Below the pieces are notes generated by a model. The model did not search any database. It worked only from the letters and a program-made list of their open reading frames with translations, and was not told the DNA's origin. The position numbers and the translations under genes were made by a program. DNA of 50,924 nucleotides from Clostridiales bacterium. GTDB taxonomy: Bacteria; Bacillota; Clostridia; Lachnospirales; Cellulosilyticaceae. Position 1 is the stretch's first letter. Each line of letters starts with the position of its first letter. The DNA lies in assembly GCA_019418225.1 (NCBI GenBank), contig DYCF01000012.1:66519-117442 (forward strand), given 5' to 3'. This document shows, one piece after another, positions 33,459-43,239 of the stretch.

Positions 33459-35365
33459 TCCTCTTTTTCACTATTTTGAGCTTTTTCCATACGACCTTTT
33501 TGCTCTAGGTAAACTACTAGCATAGAAATATCTGCTGGAGAAACCCCCGATATACGAGAAGCTTGTCCAATTGAGATAGGTCTTACTTGTTCAAGTTTTT
33601 GTTTTGCTTCAATTCTTAAGCTATAAACATCTTCATAGTTAATATCTTCTGGAATTAAGCGACGTTCAAGGCGTTTAAATTGTTCTACTTGACGTTGTTG
33701 TCTTACGATATATCCTTCATAACGAAGCTCAATCATAACCTGCTCAATAACTTCTTTTGGAAGTTCTGGTCTATCTGTATCTACTTCCTTAAAATCATCA
33801 TATTCAAGCTCCGGTCTCTTTAAAATTTCATTTAAAGAAATACCTGAACGAAGTAATGTACTACCTTTTGCTTCTAAGATAGCTTGTACTTTTTCACTTG
33901 TTCCTACGAATACTGTTTTTAATCTTTCAAGCTCAGCTTCAATAGCTTCTCGCTTAGCTATGAATCTTTGATATCTTTCTTCTGAAACAAGACCTACTTC
34001 ATAACCTTTTTGTGTTAATCTAAGATCCGCATTATCTTGTCTTAAAAGTAATCTATATTCAGCTCTAGAAGTCATCATACGGTAAGGTTCTCTTGTTTCT
34101 TTAGTTACTAAATCATCAATTAAAACTCCGATGTAACCTTCTGAACGGTCAATAATCATTGGCTCTTTACCTTCAATTTTAAGGGCGGCATTGATACCCG
34201 CAACGAGTCCTTGGGCTGCTGCCTCTTCATATCCTGAACTCCCGTTCATCTGGCCTGCACTAAAGAATCCTTCAATATGTTTGAACTCTAATGAATGTTT
34301 TAATTGCATGGCATTGAGACAATCATATTCAATCGCATAACCAGTTCTCATAACTTGTACATTCTCTAATCCTTTGATAGAACGAAGCATTTCTAATTGT
34401 ACTTCTTCTGGAAGAGATGAACTCATCCCTTGAACATACATTTCAGTTGTATTTTCACCTTCTGGTTCAATAAATACTTGATGTCTTTCTTTATCTGCAA
34501 ATCTTACTACTTTATCTTCAATAGATGGACAGTATCTTGGTCCTACCCCTTCAATAACACCTGAATACATTGGTGAGCGGTGTAAATTGTCACGAATAAT
34601 TTGATGTGTTTTTTCATTTGTATAAGTTAAATAACAAGGGAATTGCTCACGTTTAATATCATCTTCTTTGTTCTCAAAAGAAAACGGTACGATATGCTCA
34701 TCTCCATGTTGAGGTTCCATCACAGAAAAATCTACAGTTCTTGCATCTACCCTAGCAGGTGTTCCTGTTTTAAAGCGCCTTAATTCCACACCTAAGGCCT
34801 TTAAGCTTTCACTAAGTGCATTTGATGTCTTAAGTCCATTAGGGCCTGTATACTCAATATGCTCGCCTGTAAGGCATCTAGAACGCACATAAGTCCCACC
34901 AGCTAACACAACTGCTTTACATGGGTATACTGCTCCTGTACTTGTAACAACACCTTTTACTTTACCATCTTCAACTTGAATCTCTACAATCTCTTGTTGT
35001 CTAATGCTTAAATTATCCACACGTTCAAGTACCTCTTTCATTGTGTGGCTATATTTTGTTTTATCCGCTTGTGCACGCAATGAATGCACAGCTGGCCCCT
35101 TAGCTGTGTTTAACATACGAGATTGGATATAAGTCTTGTCGATATTTTTACCCATCTCACCGCCAAGTGCATCAATTTCTCTTACAAGATGCCCTTTTGA
35201 TGTTCCCCCTACATTAGGGTTACATGGCATCATTGCAATACTATCTAATGACATTGTAAACATAGATGTTTTATGGCCCATACGAGCTGCTGCAAGTGCT
35301 GCTTCGCAACCAGCATGTCCTCCACCTATGACTGCAACGTCTATTGTTTCTGCAATATACGTCAT
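33452..35365 (-). CDS. mnmG: tRNA uridine-5-carboxymethylaminomethyl modification enzyme MnmG
   Basis: A 637-residue FAD enzyme that, with MnmE, installs cmnm5 on wobble U34 of tRNAs. The FAD site is VIGGGHAGCEAALAAARMG (13-31). Further family segments are NPNVGGTSKGHLVREIDALG and GYEEAAAQGLVAG near 380. It lies 10 bp after mnmE, whose product is its partner. Confidence 0.96.
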   Translation of the reverse strand: MTYIAETIDVAVIGGGHAGCEAALAAARMGHKTSMFTMSLDSIAMMPCNPNVGGTSKGHLVREIDALGGEMGKNIDKTYIQSRMLNTAKGPAVHSLRAQADKTKYSHTMKEVLERVDNLSIRQQEIVEIQVEDGKVKGVVTSTGAVYPCKAVVLAGGTYVRSRCLTGEHIEYTGPNGLKTSNALSESLKALGVELRRFKTGTPARVDARTVDFSVMEPQHGDEHIVPFSFENKEDDIKREQFPCYLTYTNEKTHQIIRDNLHRSPMYSGVIEGVGPRYCPSIEDKVVRFADKERHQVFIEPEGENTTEMYVQGMSSSLPEEVQLEMLRSIKGLENVQVMRTGYAIEYDCLNAMQLKHSLEFKHIEGFFSAGQMNGSSGYEEAAAQGLVAGINAALKIEGKEPMIIDRSEGYIGVLIDDLVTKETREPYRMMTSRAEYRLLLRQDNADLRLTQKGYEVGLVSEERYQRFIAKREAIEAELERLKTVFVGTSEKVQAILEAKGSTLLRSGISLNEILKRPELEYDDFKEVDTDRPELPKEVIEQVMIELRYEGYIVRQQRQVEQFKRLERRLIPEDINYEDVYSLRIEAKQKLEQVRPISIGQASRISGVSPADISMLVVYLEQKGRMEKAQNSEKEEC

Positions 35366-35375
35366 TGTTTCTCTC

Positions 35376-36758
35376 CTACTTTCCTAAACAAAATCTACTA
35401 AATAATTGATTGATAATTTCTTCCTTTAATGATTCTCCTACAATCATACCTAAATGTCCATAGGCATCATGTAAATCTATAGCTAAACAATCTTCAGGTA
35501 ATCCGCAAGCAATGGCATCTAATACCTTCTCTAAGCTCTTAATTGCATTAATAAGTGCTTGTTTTTGTCTCTGATTAGAAATAGTTGCTTCGTTGCTAAT
35601 TGAAGTATTGCCTTTTATCACGAAGTTTTTCATTTCTGTACGTAATTCATTTAAACCGCTTTGCTCTTTAGCAGAAATACGCGCAACTGTTCCATTATTT
35701 AAATACTCTTTGAACATTTCCTCGGTAATATTATTATCTAAGTCTATTTTATTAAGAACATAAATAACCTTTTTATCTTTAATTTGCTCTAAAATCTCTA
35801 AATCCTTTTCTACTAATCCAGCATTGCTATCCACTAACATGAGTACAAGATCTGCTTCTTCAATAGAACTCTTTGATCTTTCCACACCAATACGTTCTAC
35901 AACATCGTCAGTTTCGCGTATTCCAGCTGTATCTAATAATTGGAATGGAATACCGTCCACATTAAGATAAGCTTCTACAACGTCTCTCGTAGTCCCTGGG
36001 ATATCTGTAACAATAGCCTTATTTTCTTCTAATAAAGCATTTAATAATGATGATTTCCCAACATTAGGTCTTCCTACAATAGCAGTTTTAACCCCATCAC
36101 GAATCATCTTTCCTGTATCCGCTGTCTTTAAAAGTGTTTGTAGTTTGCTAAGAAGCTCTTCAAGTTCCTGATCAAACTCCTCTGTAATAGGTTCATCTTG
36201 ATCATACTCTGGATAATCAATAGAAACCTCAATACGTGCAATGATTTGGATTAATAAATCTTGATATTCTTTAATCTTCTTAGATAAATTACCCTCTAAC
36301 TGACCAATAGCCTGTGATAATGATAATTCAGTCTTAGCCTCAATAACATCCATAATGGCCTCTACTTGTGCAAGGTCAATGCGGCCATTTAAAAATGCAC
36401 GCTTTGTAAATTCACCACTGTCTGCAATTCTAGCCCCCGCACTTACTACTTCCATAAGTACTGCATTAAGTGGTACAGGGCCACCATGACAGTTGATTTC
36501 AATAACGTCTTCTCTTGTAAAAGTTCTAGGCCCTTTCATGAGCATAACTAAAACCTCATCTAAAACCTTACCATCTTTATTAACAATATGTCCATAGTTA
36601 ATTGTATGGGAATCTACGTCAAAAAGCGATTTTTTATTAGCTGCTCTAAAAATCTTATCTACAATGCTAATAGCTTCACTTCCACTAACTCTAATAATTC
36701 CAATGCCTCCTATACCTACAGGCGTAGATATAGCTGCTATAGTATCTTCAAATAACAT
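35376..36758 (-). CDS. mnmE: tRNA modification GTPase MnmE
   Basis: A 460-residue protein with an N-terminal folate-binding domain (1-120), a helical domain, an inserted G domain (about 220-380: GRPNVGKSSLLN, DTAGIRET, NKID) and the C-terminal catalytic Cys in FCLGK. It partners MnmG. A terminator separates it from jag upstream, so mnmE may have its own weak promoter or depend on read-through. Confidence 0.96.
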   Translation of the reverse strand: MLFEDTIAAISTPVGIGGIGIIRVSGSEAISIVDKIFRAANKKSLFDVDSHTINYGHIVNKDGKVLDEVLVMLMKGPRTFTREDVIEINCHGGPVPLNAVLMEVVSAGARIADSGEFTKRAFLNGRIDLAQVEAIMDVIEAKTELSLSQAIGQLEGNLSKKIKEYQDLLIQIIARIEVSIDYPEYDQDEPITEEFDQELEELLSKLQTLLKTADTGKMIRDGVKTAIVGRPNVGKSSLLNALLEENKAIVTDIPGTTRDVVEAYLNVDGIPFQLLDTAGIRETDDVVERIGVERSKSSIEEADLVLMLVDSNAGLVEKDLEILEQIKDKKVIYVLNKIDLDNNITEEMFKEYLNNGTVARISAKEQSGLNELRTEMKNFVIKGNTSISNEATISNQRQKQALINAIKSLEKVLDAIACGLPEDCLAIDLHDAYGHLGMIVGESLKEEIINQLFSRFCLGK

Positions 36759-36776
36759 AATTTTATCCTTTCTAAG

Positions 36777-36804
36777 AAAAAAACCCAGTATAGCACTGGG
36801 TTTA
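36777..36804 (-). terminator. intra-cluster terminator between jag and mnmE
   Basis: AACCCAGT pairs with ACTGGGTT around a short loop, followed by seven T on the minus strand. It overlaps the jag stop codon region and probably reduces read-through into mnmE. Confidence 0.8.
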
Positions 36805-37608
36805 TCTGTATGATCTATTTTGATAGCTTGGAGTAATCACCACTCGTCTAAATGGTTCTTTTCCCTCACTATGCGTTTTTACAATTTTACTATCTTGCAA
36901 AGCTGAATGAATAATTCTTCTATCATATGGATTCATTGGCTCTAATACAATAGGCTTTTTACTTTGTTGTGCTTTTTTACTTAACTTATAAGCAAGTCTC
37001 TTAAGCGTTTCTTCTCTTCTTGCTCTGTAGTTTTCTGTATCAAGCATAATCTTAACATACTCTGTACGTTCCTTATTAGCAACAATATTAACAATATATT
37101 GAATCGCATCTAGTGTTTCGCCTCGTTTACCGATAATAACACCCATATTTTTACCTTCAAGGCTAATGCTTAATCTATTGTTATTAACTACCTCAGACTT
37201 CACAACTGCTTCAATATTCATTTCTTTTAAAAGCTTGTATAAGAACTCTTCCGCTAAGTGTTGAACATGTTCTATTTCTTCTTTAGTCACGACAACTGCA
37301 TCCTCAGAATCCTTTTTTTCTTCATTCTTAACTTTATTTGGGCTTGGTGGCATTTCAGCTACTTTATTTGCATCGGTAACTTTAACCTCTTCCTTAATTT
37401 CAGGGATTACTTCAATTTGTGGTTCAACTTCTACTGGAGCTTTAAGTGTAACTCTGACTTTAGCATTTTTAGCCCCAAATCCGATAAATCCTTTTGAGCC
37501 TTTTGAGATAATCTCAATATCTACTTCCTCAGTACTAGCACCTAACTCGATTAATGCCTCTGTTATAGCATCGTTTACGGTCTTACCTACCTTTTCAACA
37601 CTTCTCAT
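36802..37608 (-). CDS. jag: RNA-binding protein Jag/KhpB (SpoIIIJ-associated)
   Basis: A 268-residue protein with an N-terminal Jag_N domain (about 3-55; ISKGSKGFIGFGAKNAKVRV), an acidic, low-complexity linker (60-115), a KH domain (MGVIIGKRGETLDAIQ near 180) and a C-terminal R3H domain (NPYDRRIIHSAL). In other Firmicutes it binds RNA with KhpA and affects cell elongation. It is encoded 58 bp downstream of yidC, the usual neighbour. Confidence 0.93.
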   Translation of the reverse strand: MRSVEKVGKTVNDAITEALIELGASTEEVDIEIISKGSKGFIGFGAKNAKVRVTLKAPVEVEPQIEVIPEIKEEVKVTDANKVAEMPPSPNKVKNEEKKDSEDAVVVTKEEIEHVQHLAEEFLYKLLKEMNIEAVVKSEVVNNNRLSISLEGKNMGVIIGKRGETLDAIQYIVNIVANKERTEYVKIMLDTENYRARREETLKRLAYKLSKKAQQSKKPIVLEPMNPYDRRIIHSALQDSKIVKTHSEGKEPFRRVVITPSYQNRSYR

Positions 37609-37666
37609 GTTTATACCCCCAACCTTTGTGAATTTATTGGTTTGTTTCTACCACTTCGCTCTACTG

Positions 37667-38758
37667 TTATTTTTGGTTGTCTTTATCACTATGTTCAGTT
37701 TTTTGAACTGGTACCTTTTTTCTTACTTTCTTAGTAGTAATTTTACCACTCTTAATAGCTTCTTCACGATCTTTTTTTAATTGTGCTTCCATTTTTTCAT
37801 CTTGCTTAGCAAGCATTTTATTTACAACCCATTGTTGTCCCATCATAATCACGTTACCTGCTATCCAGTAAAGTGCTAAACCGATTGGCATAGTATAAGA
37901 CATAAATGCTGTCATAATTGGCATTACAATATTCATTGTCTTCATCATAGATTCACCAGGATTTTGCTGACCTGATGCACTGCTTTGTACTGCACCATTA
38001 GCTGCCATTGTAATCTTAGAGAAAATGTATGTTGATGCACCAGCAATAATTGGTACTAGAATAGCAAGCCACATACCTGAACTCATAAGTAATTTAGGTG
38101 TATCTACAACGTTCATTGTTAAAAATGTTTCATAGCTATGTTTTAATTCTAAAGCTTGTTCTAAACCTGGTACTGAACCAGCACTTTGTAAAAACTCATT
38201 CCATTGTACAGTAGTTAAGTGACTTAAGAATTGAGATACTCCCTCTACTTGTGATAAATCATAGTTTTGACGAGAGTTAATATATACTGCATCAGAAAAT
38301 GGTTGTAATAAACTTTGATAGTTTGCAATGTTAGTTGTTACAACTTGTGCAATATTAGTATATACATCACCTAATTTATTAATATATTGCGCTGGTGTAC
38401 GAAGTACATTAAATAACGCAATAATTAATGGAAACTGAATTAATAATGGTAAACATCCAGCAAAAGGATTAATCTTATACTTTTTATATAAAGCTTGCAT
38501 CTCTTGACTCATTTGCATCTGAGATTGCTGATCCTTTTTATTCTTATACTTGTCTTGAATTCTTTGTAACTCAGGTTGAATTTTGCTCATACCTCTACTT
38601 GTTCTTTGCGAAGAAAGTTGTAAAGGAGTCATTAAAATACGTGCTACCAATGTAAATAAAATAATTGAAATCCCAAGTGCCTGTGCTGGAGATATAAGGG
38701 TTACCCCTTCAAAAATTACATTAAGTATTGCCCCAAAAAATTGATTAATAAAACTCAT
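37667..38758 (-). CDS. yidC: membrane protein insertase YidC (OxaA/SpoIIIJ type)
   Basis: A 363-residue integral membrane insertase. The conserved positively charged residue in the first core helix is visible in LVARILMTPLQL (about 37-48), followed by the coiled C1 loop and INPFAGCLPLLIQFP. It is about 100 residues longer than Bacillus SpoIIIJ owing to a loop (about 125-215) between core helices. I see no lipobox, so this is not a lipoprotein. A lysine-rich tail (330-363) may contact the ribosome. Confidence 0.94.
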   Translation of the reverse strand: MSFINQFFGAILNVIFEGVTLISPAQALGISIILFTLVARILMTPLQLSSQRTSRGMSKIQPELQRIQDKYKNKKDQQSQMQMSQEMQALYKKYKINPFAGCLPLLIQFPLIIALFNVLRTPAQYINKLGDVYTNIAQVVTTNIANYQSLLQPFSDAVYINSRQNYDLSQVEGVSQFLSHLTTVQWNEFLQSAGSVPGLEQALELKHSYETFLTMNVVDTPKLLMSSGMWLAILVPIIAGASTYIFSKITMAANGAVQSSASGQQNPGESMMKTMNIVMPIMTAFMSYTMPIGLALYWIAGNVIMMGQQWVVNKMLAKQDEKMEAQLKKDREEAIKSGKITTKKVRKKVPVQKTEHSDKDNQK

Positions 38759-38807
38759 TCGTTTCCTCCTAGTTTTTTCTTAACAACATTCATGTTGCCT
38801 TTTAACA

Positions 38808-39068
38808 TTAAGGTTGCTTTTTACTCCGCTTCACTTTTTTCTCTGGTACTGGATCATACATTACTGGATGAAATGGATGACATTTTAAAATCCTTTTAAT
38901 CCCTAAAAATGTTCCTTTTAAAAAACCATGAATTTGTATCGCTTCGTAAGTATATTGTGAACATGTTGGAAGGAATCTGCAATTTCCTCCAAGCATGGGG
39001 GATATTCCTTTTTGATAAAATCTAATAAGTAAAAGTGCTACTTTTTTAGGTAAGTTTTTCATTTTCAC
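38808..39068 (-). CDS. yidD: membrane protein insertion efficiency factor YidD
   Basis: An 86-residue HAF-domain protein with the conserved GGNCRFLPTCSQYTYEAI and RILKCHPFHPVMYDPVP blocks (the common PGGxDPVP is PVMYDPVP here). It assists YidC. It lies between rnpA and yidC as usual. Confidence 0.93.
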   Translation of the reverse strand: MKMKNLPKKVALLLIRFYQKGISPMLGGNCRFLPTCSQYTYEAIQIHGFLKGTFLGIKRILKCHPFHPVMYDPVPEKKVKRSKKQP

Positions 39069-39109
39069 CGATCCCTTCGTAGCAATTATATCCTATTATT
39101 ATAAAACTA

Positions 39110-39463
39110 TTATAAATCTTCTTGTATGTCATATACCCTATGTTGTTTTAACAAATGAATTAATGCGGAAGAAATGTCTTGATAGGACGCTCCATTAGCG
39201 TTAGATCTGGCAACGATAACAAAATCCCAGCCTTGTTTTTCAATATATTCTTCGTTTAATCTATAGCTTTCTCTAATGAGTCTAGTTGTACGGCTACGTA
39301 CAACACTATTTCCGACTTTTTTACTAACCGATATGCCTAATCTATTATTAGACTTATTATTTTTTAATTTATACACTACTAAATATTTGTTAGCAAAAGA
39401 TTTTCCTCTTCTATAAACTACTCTAAACTCGTAGTTTTTCTTTAGTGATTCTGCATATTTCAT
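39110..39463 (-). CDS. rnpA: ribonuclease P protein component
   Basis: A 117-residue basic protein that helps the RNase P RNA process tRNA 5' ends. RGKSFANKYLVVYKL and NRLGISVSKKVGNSVVRSRTTRLIRESYR match the family. The RNR motif reads RSRTTR, with Ser for the usual Asn. It follows rpmH with a small hairpin between them. Confidence 0.93.
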   Translation of the reverse strand: MKYAESLKKNYEFRVVYRRGKSFANKYLVVYKLKNNKSNNRLGISVSKKVGNSVVRSRTTRLIRESYRLNEEYIEKQGWDFVIVARSNANGASYQDISSALIHLLKQHRVYDIQEDL

Positions 39464-39485
39464 ACAATGCTCCTAAATTTTTATA

Positions 39486-39517
39486 GCAAAACAAGGCCAC
39501 AAAAGCGGCCTTGTTTT
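39486..39517 (-). terminator. terminator-like hairpin between rpmH and rnpA
   Basis: ACAAGGCC..GGCCTTGT with a short loop, followed by TTTTG on the minus strand. The T-run is weak, so partial termination that keeps rpmH in excess of rnpA is plausible. Confidence 0.65.
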
Positions 39518-39650
39518 ATGCTGTTAATTTTTTTCTACCTTTTGCTCTTCTTCTAGCTATTACCGCTCTACCGTTTTTAGTTCTCATTCTTTTACGAAAA
39601 CCATGTTCTTTACTTCTTTGACGTTTCTTTGGTTGGAAAGTCATTTTCAT
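39516..39650 (-). CDS. rpmH: 50S ribosomal protein L34
   Basis: A 44-residue, highly basic ribosomal protein. It translates as MKMTFQPKKRQRSKEHGFRK, then RMRTKNGRAVIARRRAKGR and KKLTA, the standard L34 sequence. AGGAGG lies 8 nt before the ATG. It marks the left edge of the origin region and heads the leftward cluster. Confidence 0.97.
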   Translation of the reverse strand: MKMTFQPKKRQRSKEHGFRKRMRTKNGRAVIARRRAKGRKKLTA

Positions 39651-39792
39651 TGCGCGTACCTCCTTTATGGGATAAGTTACCACACAATATGCACATTAAA
39701 ATTGATAAATAACCAAACGGATGATTATCTATCACACACAAATAAAAAAATATTTACATTCATTTATAGAAATGTAAACAAGCACTGTAACC

Positions 39793-39821
39793 AGTATAAT
39801 TTATTTATTTTCCAACGTCAA
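39793..39821 (-). promoter_or_regulatory. promoter of the rpmH-rnpA-yidD-yidC cluster
   Basis: TTGACG (39816-39821), 17 bp, TATACT (39793-39798) on the minus strand, about 145 bp above rpmH. A TTTACATT/AATGTAAA inverted repeat sits in the leader. Confidence 0.8.
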
Positions 39822-40483
39822 GATATACATCTAATATTGGCTAAATAAATATTTGGTAATTTTATATGCCACATTAATCCTATTTTTAATTTCTAATTCC
39901 CAGAATCGCAGGTTTCTATACATGTTTTTAATAAAAAAAATAAGTCTCTTCCTTATTATAATGTATTATTTACTACCCGCCCTTCTCTCTTACGCTATCT
40001 GACCCCTCTTCCCTTTTTCATTTTCCTATTAATCTCTTTCTCTTCTTAATTATTATCTTTTTATCCACTTTTTACTCATTTTTATCATCTTTTTTTCTCA
40101 TTCCACTCATTTTTTCTTTTATGCCATCCCCAATTATCCCCGCCCTATTCTCCTTATTTCATTTCTATTTAGTCACTCTGCTAAAATATCCACAATTTTT
40201 TCGCCAGTATTGCTGTGGATATTTTTATTCTACTGGTTGATTTTCCACAGGTAATTTGATATTATTAGATTACTTGTAGATAAGTTGTTGATTAAGTAAT
40301 GTTATTCACATTCTGTTGATAAAGTTGTGTATAACATCTACTTTTTTTATTTTTTTTGCATTTTTTATTACTTATTTTTAACTTTCCTATCTGAATAACT
40401 TTATCCACACCCTGTTTCTATCTTGTTTATTCTTTTAGGAATTTTAATTTTTTAAGATATATGTTGATTATTTTATGCACATG

Positions 40484-40513
40484 TTGACAACACTTGAATA
40501 AGCTGTGCATAAA
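40484..40513 (+). promoter_or_regulatory. dnaA promoter overlapped by DnaA boxes
   Basis: TTGACA (40484-40489) and CATAAA (40508-40513) with an 18-bp spacer (or GCATAA with 17). DnaA-like boxes abut the -35 (TTATGCACA, 40473-40481) and cover the -10 (TGTGCATAA, 40504-40512), which fits autoregulation. Confidence 0.7.
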
Positions 40514-40536
40514 TTTTGTAATTAGGAGGATTAAGA

Positions 40537-41877
40537 ATGTCATCAGTGTATGAAAAACAATGGGAAGCCATTCTTAGTATTATCGAACTAGAGACTTCTA
40601 GTGTCAGCTTTAATACTTGGTTTAAAGATACGCAAATCCTTGATATTCAAGACAACGTCTTAATATTAAGCGTAAAGAATGAATTTACTAAAGAGATTCT
40701 CAATACGCGTTATCTTGAACTCATTCGTAATAGTGCTCTTCAAGTTCTAAATAAAGAGTACACGATTAAGTTTGTGCTTCCTAATGAACAAACCAAATTA
40801 GAACAAAAAAATAATAAGAAAACTGAACAATTACAAGATCCATTAAATAACCCAAGTAATCTTAATCCTAGATATGTATTCGATAGCTTTGTCGTAGGTA
40901 ATAGTAACCGCATGGCCCACGCTGCAGCTTTAGCTGTTGCTGAAGCACCTGCTCGTGCTTACAATCCGCTCTTCTTATATGGAGGCGTAGGTCTTGGTAA
41001 GACCCACCTTATGCATTCTATTGCGCACTTTATTCTAGATCAGAACCCTAATGCTAAGGTTATCTATGCTTCTTCAGAGAAGTTCACTAATGAGCTTATT
41101 AACTCAATTCGTGATGATAAAAATGAAAGTTTTCGCAATAAATATAGAAATATTGATGTCCTTTTAATTGATGATATTCAATTCATTGCTGGAAAAGAAC
41201 GTACTCAAGAAGAATTTTTCCATACTTTTAATGCATTACATGAAGCTAATAAGCAAATCATTATATCTAGCGACCGTCCGCCTAAGGAAATTCAAACACT
41301 TGAAGATCGTTTGCGTTCACGTTTTGAATGGGGACTTATCGCAGATATTCAAAGTCCAGATTTAGAAACAAGAATTGCTATTTTACGCAAGAAGGCTGAA
41401 ATTGAAAGCTTATCCGTACCTGAAGATGTACTTCTATTTATTGCAAAAACAGTTATCTCTAACATTAGAGAACTTGAAGGTGCTTTAAATAGAATTCTTG
41501 CGTTCTCTTCATTAACTAATAAACCTATTACAGTTGAACTCGCTAATGAAGCACTTAAAGATCTTATTTCTAAGGACAAACCTAAAGTAATTACAGCAGA
41601 ATACATTCAAGAGACTGTAGCAACCTACTTCCATCTCAAACCTGAAGATCTTCAATCTTCTAAGAGAACACGTAATATTGCTTACCCTCGCCAAATTGCA
41701 ATGTATCTTTGCCGTAAGCTTACAGACCTTTCTTTACCTAAGATTGGTGAAAAATTCGGTGGTCGTGACCATACAACAATTATTCATGGTTTCGAAAAAA
41801 TTTCACGTGAGCTTCAAACAGATATTGAACTCACACAAATTTTAAATGAACTTGAAGCTAAAATTACATCTAAATAA
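40537..41877 (+). CDS. dnaA: chromosomal replication initiator DnaA
   Basis: A 446-residue AAA+ initiator. Domain I (1-85) is followed by a short linker, domain III with Walker A GGVGLGKTHL (about 149-158), Walker B LLIDDIQFI and sensor ISSDRPP, and domain IV with the DNA-binding signature GGRDHTTIIHGFEKI near 408-422. The start has TTAGGAGG upstream. DnaA boxes flank the gene on both sides. Confidence 0.98.
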   Translation: MSSVYEKQWEAILSIIELETSSVSFNTWFKDTQILDIQDNVLILSVKNEFTKEILNTRYLELIRNSALQVLNKEYTIKFVLPNEQTKLEQKNNKKTEQLQDPLNNPSNLNPRYVFDSFVVGNSNRMAHAAALAVAEAPARAYNPLFLYGGVGLGKTHLMHSIAHFILDQNPNAKVIYASSEKFTNELINSIRDDKNESFRNKYRNIDVLLIDDIQFIAGKERTQEEFFHTFNALHEANKQIIISSDRPPKEIQTLEDRLRSRFEWGLIADIQSPDLETRIAILRKKAEIESLSVPEDVLLFIAKTVISNIRELEGALNRILAFSSLTNKPITVELANEALKDLISKDKPKVITAEYIQETVATYFHLKPEDLQSSKRTRNIAYPRQIAMYLCRKLTDLSLPKIGEKFGGRDHTTIIHGFEKISRELQTDIELTQILNELEAKITSK

Positions 41878-42127
41878 CCTGTGTATATTCATGTGAACTT
41901 AACGTGAACTATTTGTGGATTATTTTTGTTACTTTAACTTCAATGTGAACAATGTGGATAAAGTTAAAGTTTTACTTCAACTTGTCCACATCTATATATA
42001 CATGCTTTTTATTAATGACTTCAAGGGCTCGCTAGGGTTATCCACAACACTAACAAGTCCTATTACTATCATTGCTAAAAAACATATTATTATTGTATTT
42101 GTTTTACCCGAAAGGAGATTATCCACA
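41878..42127 (+). other. replication origin oriC, downstream part (dnaA-dnaN spacer)
   Basis: DnaA boxes in 250 bp: TGTGGATTA (41914), TGTGGATAA (41953-41961, perfect reverse), TTGTCCACA (41982), TTATCCACA (42038-42046) and TTATCCACA (42119-42127). In Bacillus the unwinding element lies in the matching spacer. The last box lies between the dnaN ribosome site and its ATG. Confidence 0.85.
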
Positions 42128-43233
42128 TGCATATCTATTGCAGACAAGATTTATTGCTTAATAGTATTAATACTGTTCTTAAAGCATGTTCAACTAAAAC
42201 AACAATGCCTATACTTGAATGTATTCTATTACAAGCAGCTAACAATAAATTAACTTTAGTAGGTAACAACCTAGAGCTAGGTATTGAAAGTACTATTGAT
42301 GCTGAAGTTATGACAGAAGGCTTTATTGCCTTAGAAGCTAAAATTTTCTCTGAAATCATCAGAAAGATGCCAGGAGAAATCGTTGAAATCTCATCAGATG
42401 ATCACTTTATGACAAGCATTGTAAGTGAGAAATCTAAATTCCAAATTGCTGGTCAATCAGGTAAAGACTTCCCAGCACTTCCATCTGTGGAAAAAACTAA
42501 TTCATGCACAGTAAGCCAAGTCGTTTTAAAGGATATGATTCGCCAAACAATCTTCTCTGTTGCGCAAGATGAAACAAGACCTATCCTCACAGGTGAGATG
42601 TTACAAATTAAAGATAACAGCTTAAACCTCGTATCTGTGGATGGTTATCGTATCTCTTACAGAAAGACATTACTCTCAATTGAGAATGCAAATGTTGAAG
42701 TTGTCATTCCAGGAAAGACACTTGTTGAGATCAACAAAATATTATCTAGTGAAGAAGATGACGAGGTTACAATCTATTTTGAAGACAAACATGTGCTCTT
42801 TGACTTAGGTGACAGTAAAGTTGTTTCTAGACTTCTTGAAGGAGAATTCTTAAAATACGAACAAGTTTTCTCTTCGGATTACGAAACACAAATTGTTGTA
42901 GACCGTAAAAATTTACTCATGAGTATTGAACGTGCGGCACTTATTTCTAGAGAAGGTAAGAAAAATCCTATCAAATTAGAGATGGATGGTGATAAAGTAA
43001 TCATCACATCTAATGCAGAGCTTGGAACAGCTAGAGAAGAGATTGATGTAGAACTTGAAGGTAAGTGTATTACGATTGCATTCAATCCTAAATACTTAAT
43101 TGACTCACTTAAAGCAATAGATGATGATAAAGTATGCATTAACTTTATCTCTGCTTTAACACCTTGCATTATTAAGCCAGAAGAAGGCGATCACTATAAA
43201 TATTTAATATTACCAATCCGTGTAAATGCATAA
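42127..43233 (+). CDS. dnaN: DNA polymerase III beta sliding clamp
   Basis: A 368-residue clamp with three repeated domains; it begins MHIYCRQDLLLNSI and ends KYLILPIRVNA. It tethers the polymerase and recruits many partners. The AAGGAG site lies 9 nt before the ATG and is followed by a DnaA box. Confidence 0.97.
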   Translation: MHIYCRQDLLLNSINTVLKACSTKTTMPILECILLQAANNKLTLVGNNLELGIESTIDAEVMTEGFIALEAKIFSEIIRKMPGEIVEISSDDHFMTSIVSEKSKFQIAGQSGKDFPALPSVEKTNSCTVSQVVLKDMIRQTIFSVAQDETRPILTGEMLQIKDNSLNLVSVDGYRISYRKTLLSIENANVEVVIPGKTLVEINKILSSEEDDEVTIYFEDKHVLFDLGDSKVVSRLLEGEFLKYEQVFSSDYETQIVVDRKNLLMSIERAALISREGKKNPIKLEMDGDKVIITSNAELGTAREEIDVELEGKCITIAFNPKYLIDSLKAIDDDKVCINFISALTPCIIKPEEGDHYKYLILPIRVNA

Positions 43234-43239
43234 TTAAAA

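Larger units (their letters stand above)
39651..40536. other. replication origin oriC, upstream part
   Basis: The 886-bp non-coding gap between rpmH and dnaA holds many DnaA boxes: perfect TTATCCACA at 40401-40409, and near matches at 40071, 40186, 40214 (reverse), 40241, 40302, 40326 (reverse), 40473 and 40504 (reverse). A run of T/A at 40343-40380 could unwind. From about 39970 to 40190 the plus strand is almost free of G (pyrimidine-rich). No gene is seen here. Transcription diverges from this gap on both sides, as expected at oriC. Confidence 0.9.

Noticed and set aside
39603..39848. 81-codon plus-strand frame at the left of oriC
   Set aside because: It overlaps rpmH in antisense and the rpmH promoter; no ribosome site or family resemblance.
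41790..41806. Additional parS-like sequence inside dnaA (TTTCACGTGAG)
   Set aside because: Only the core matches; the outer arms of the palindrome are missing and it lies in a conserved coding motif.
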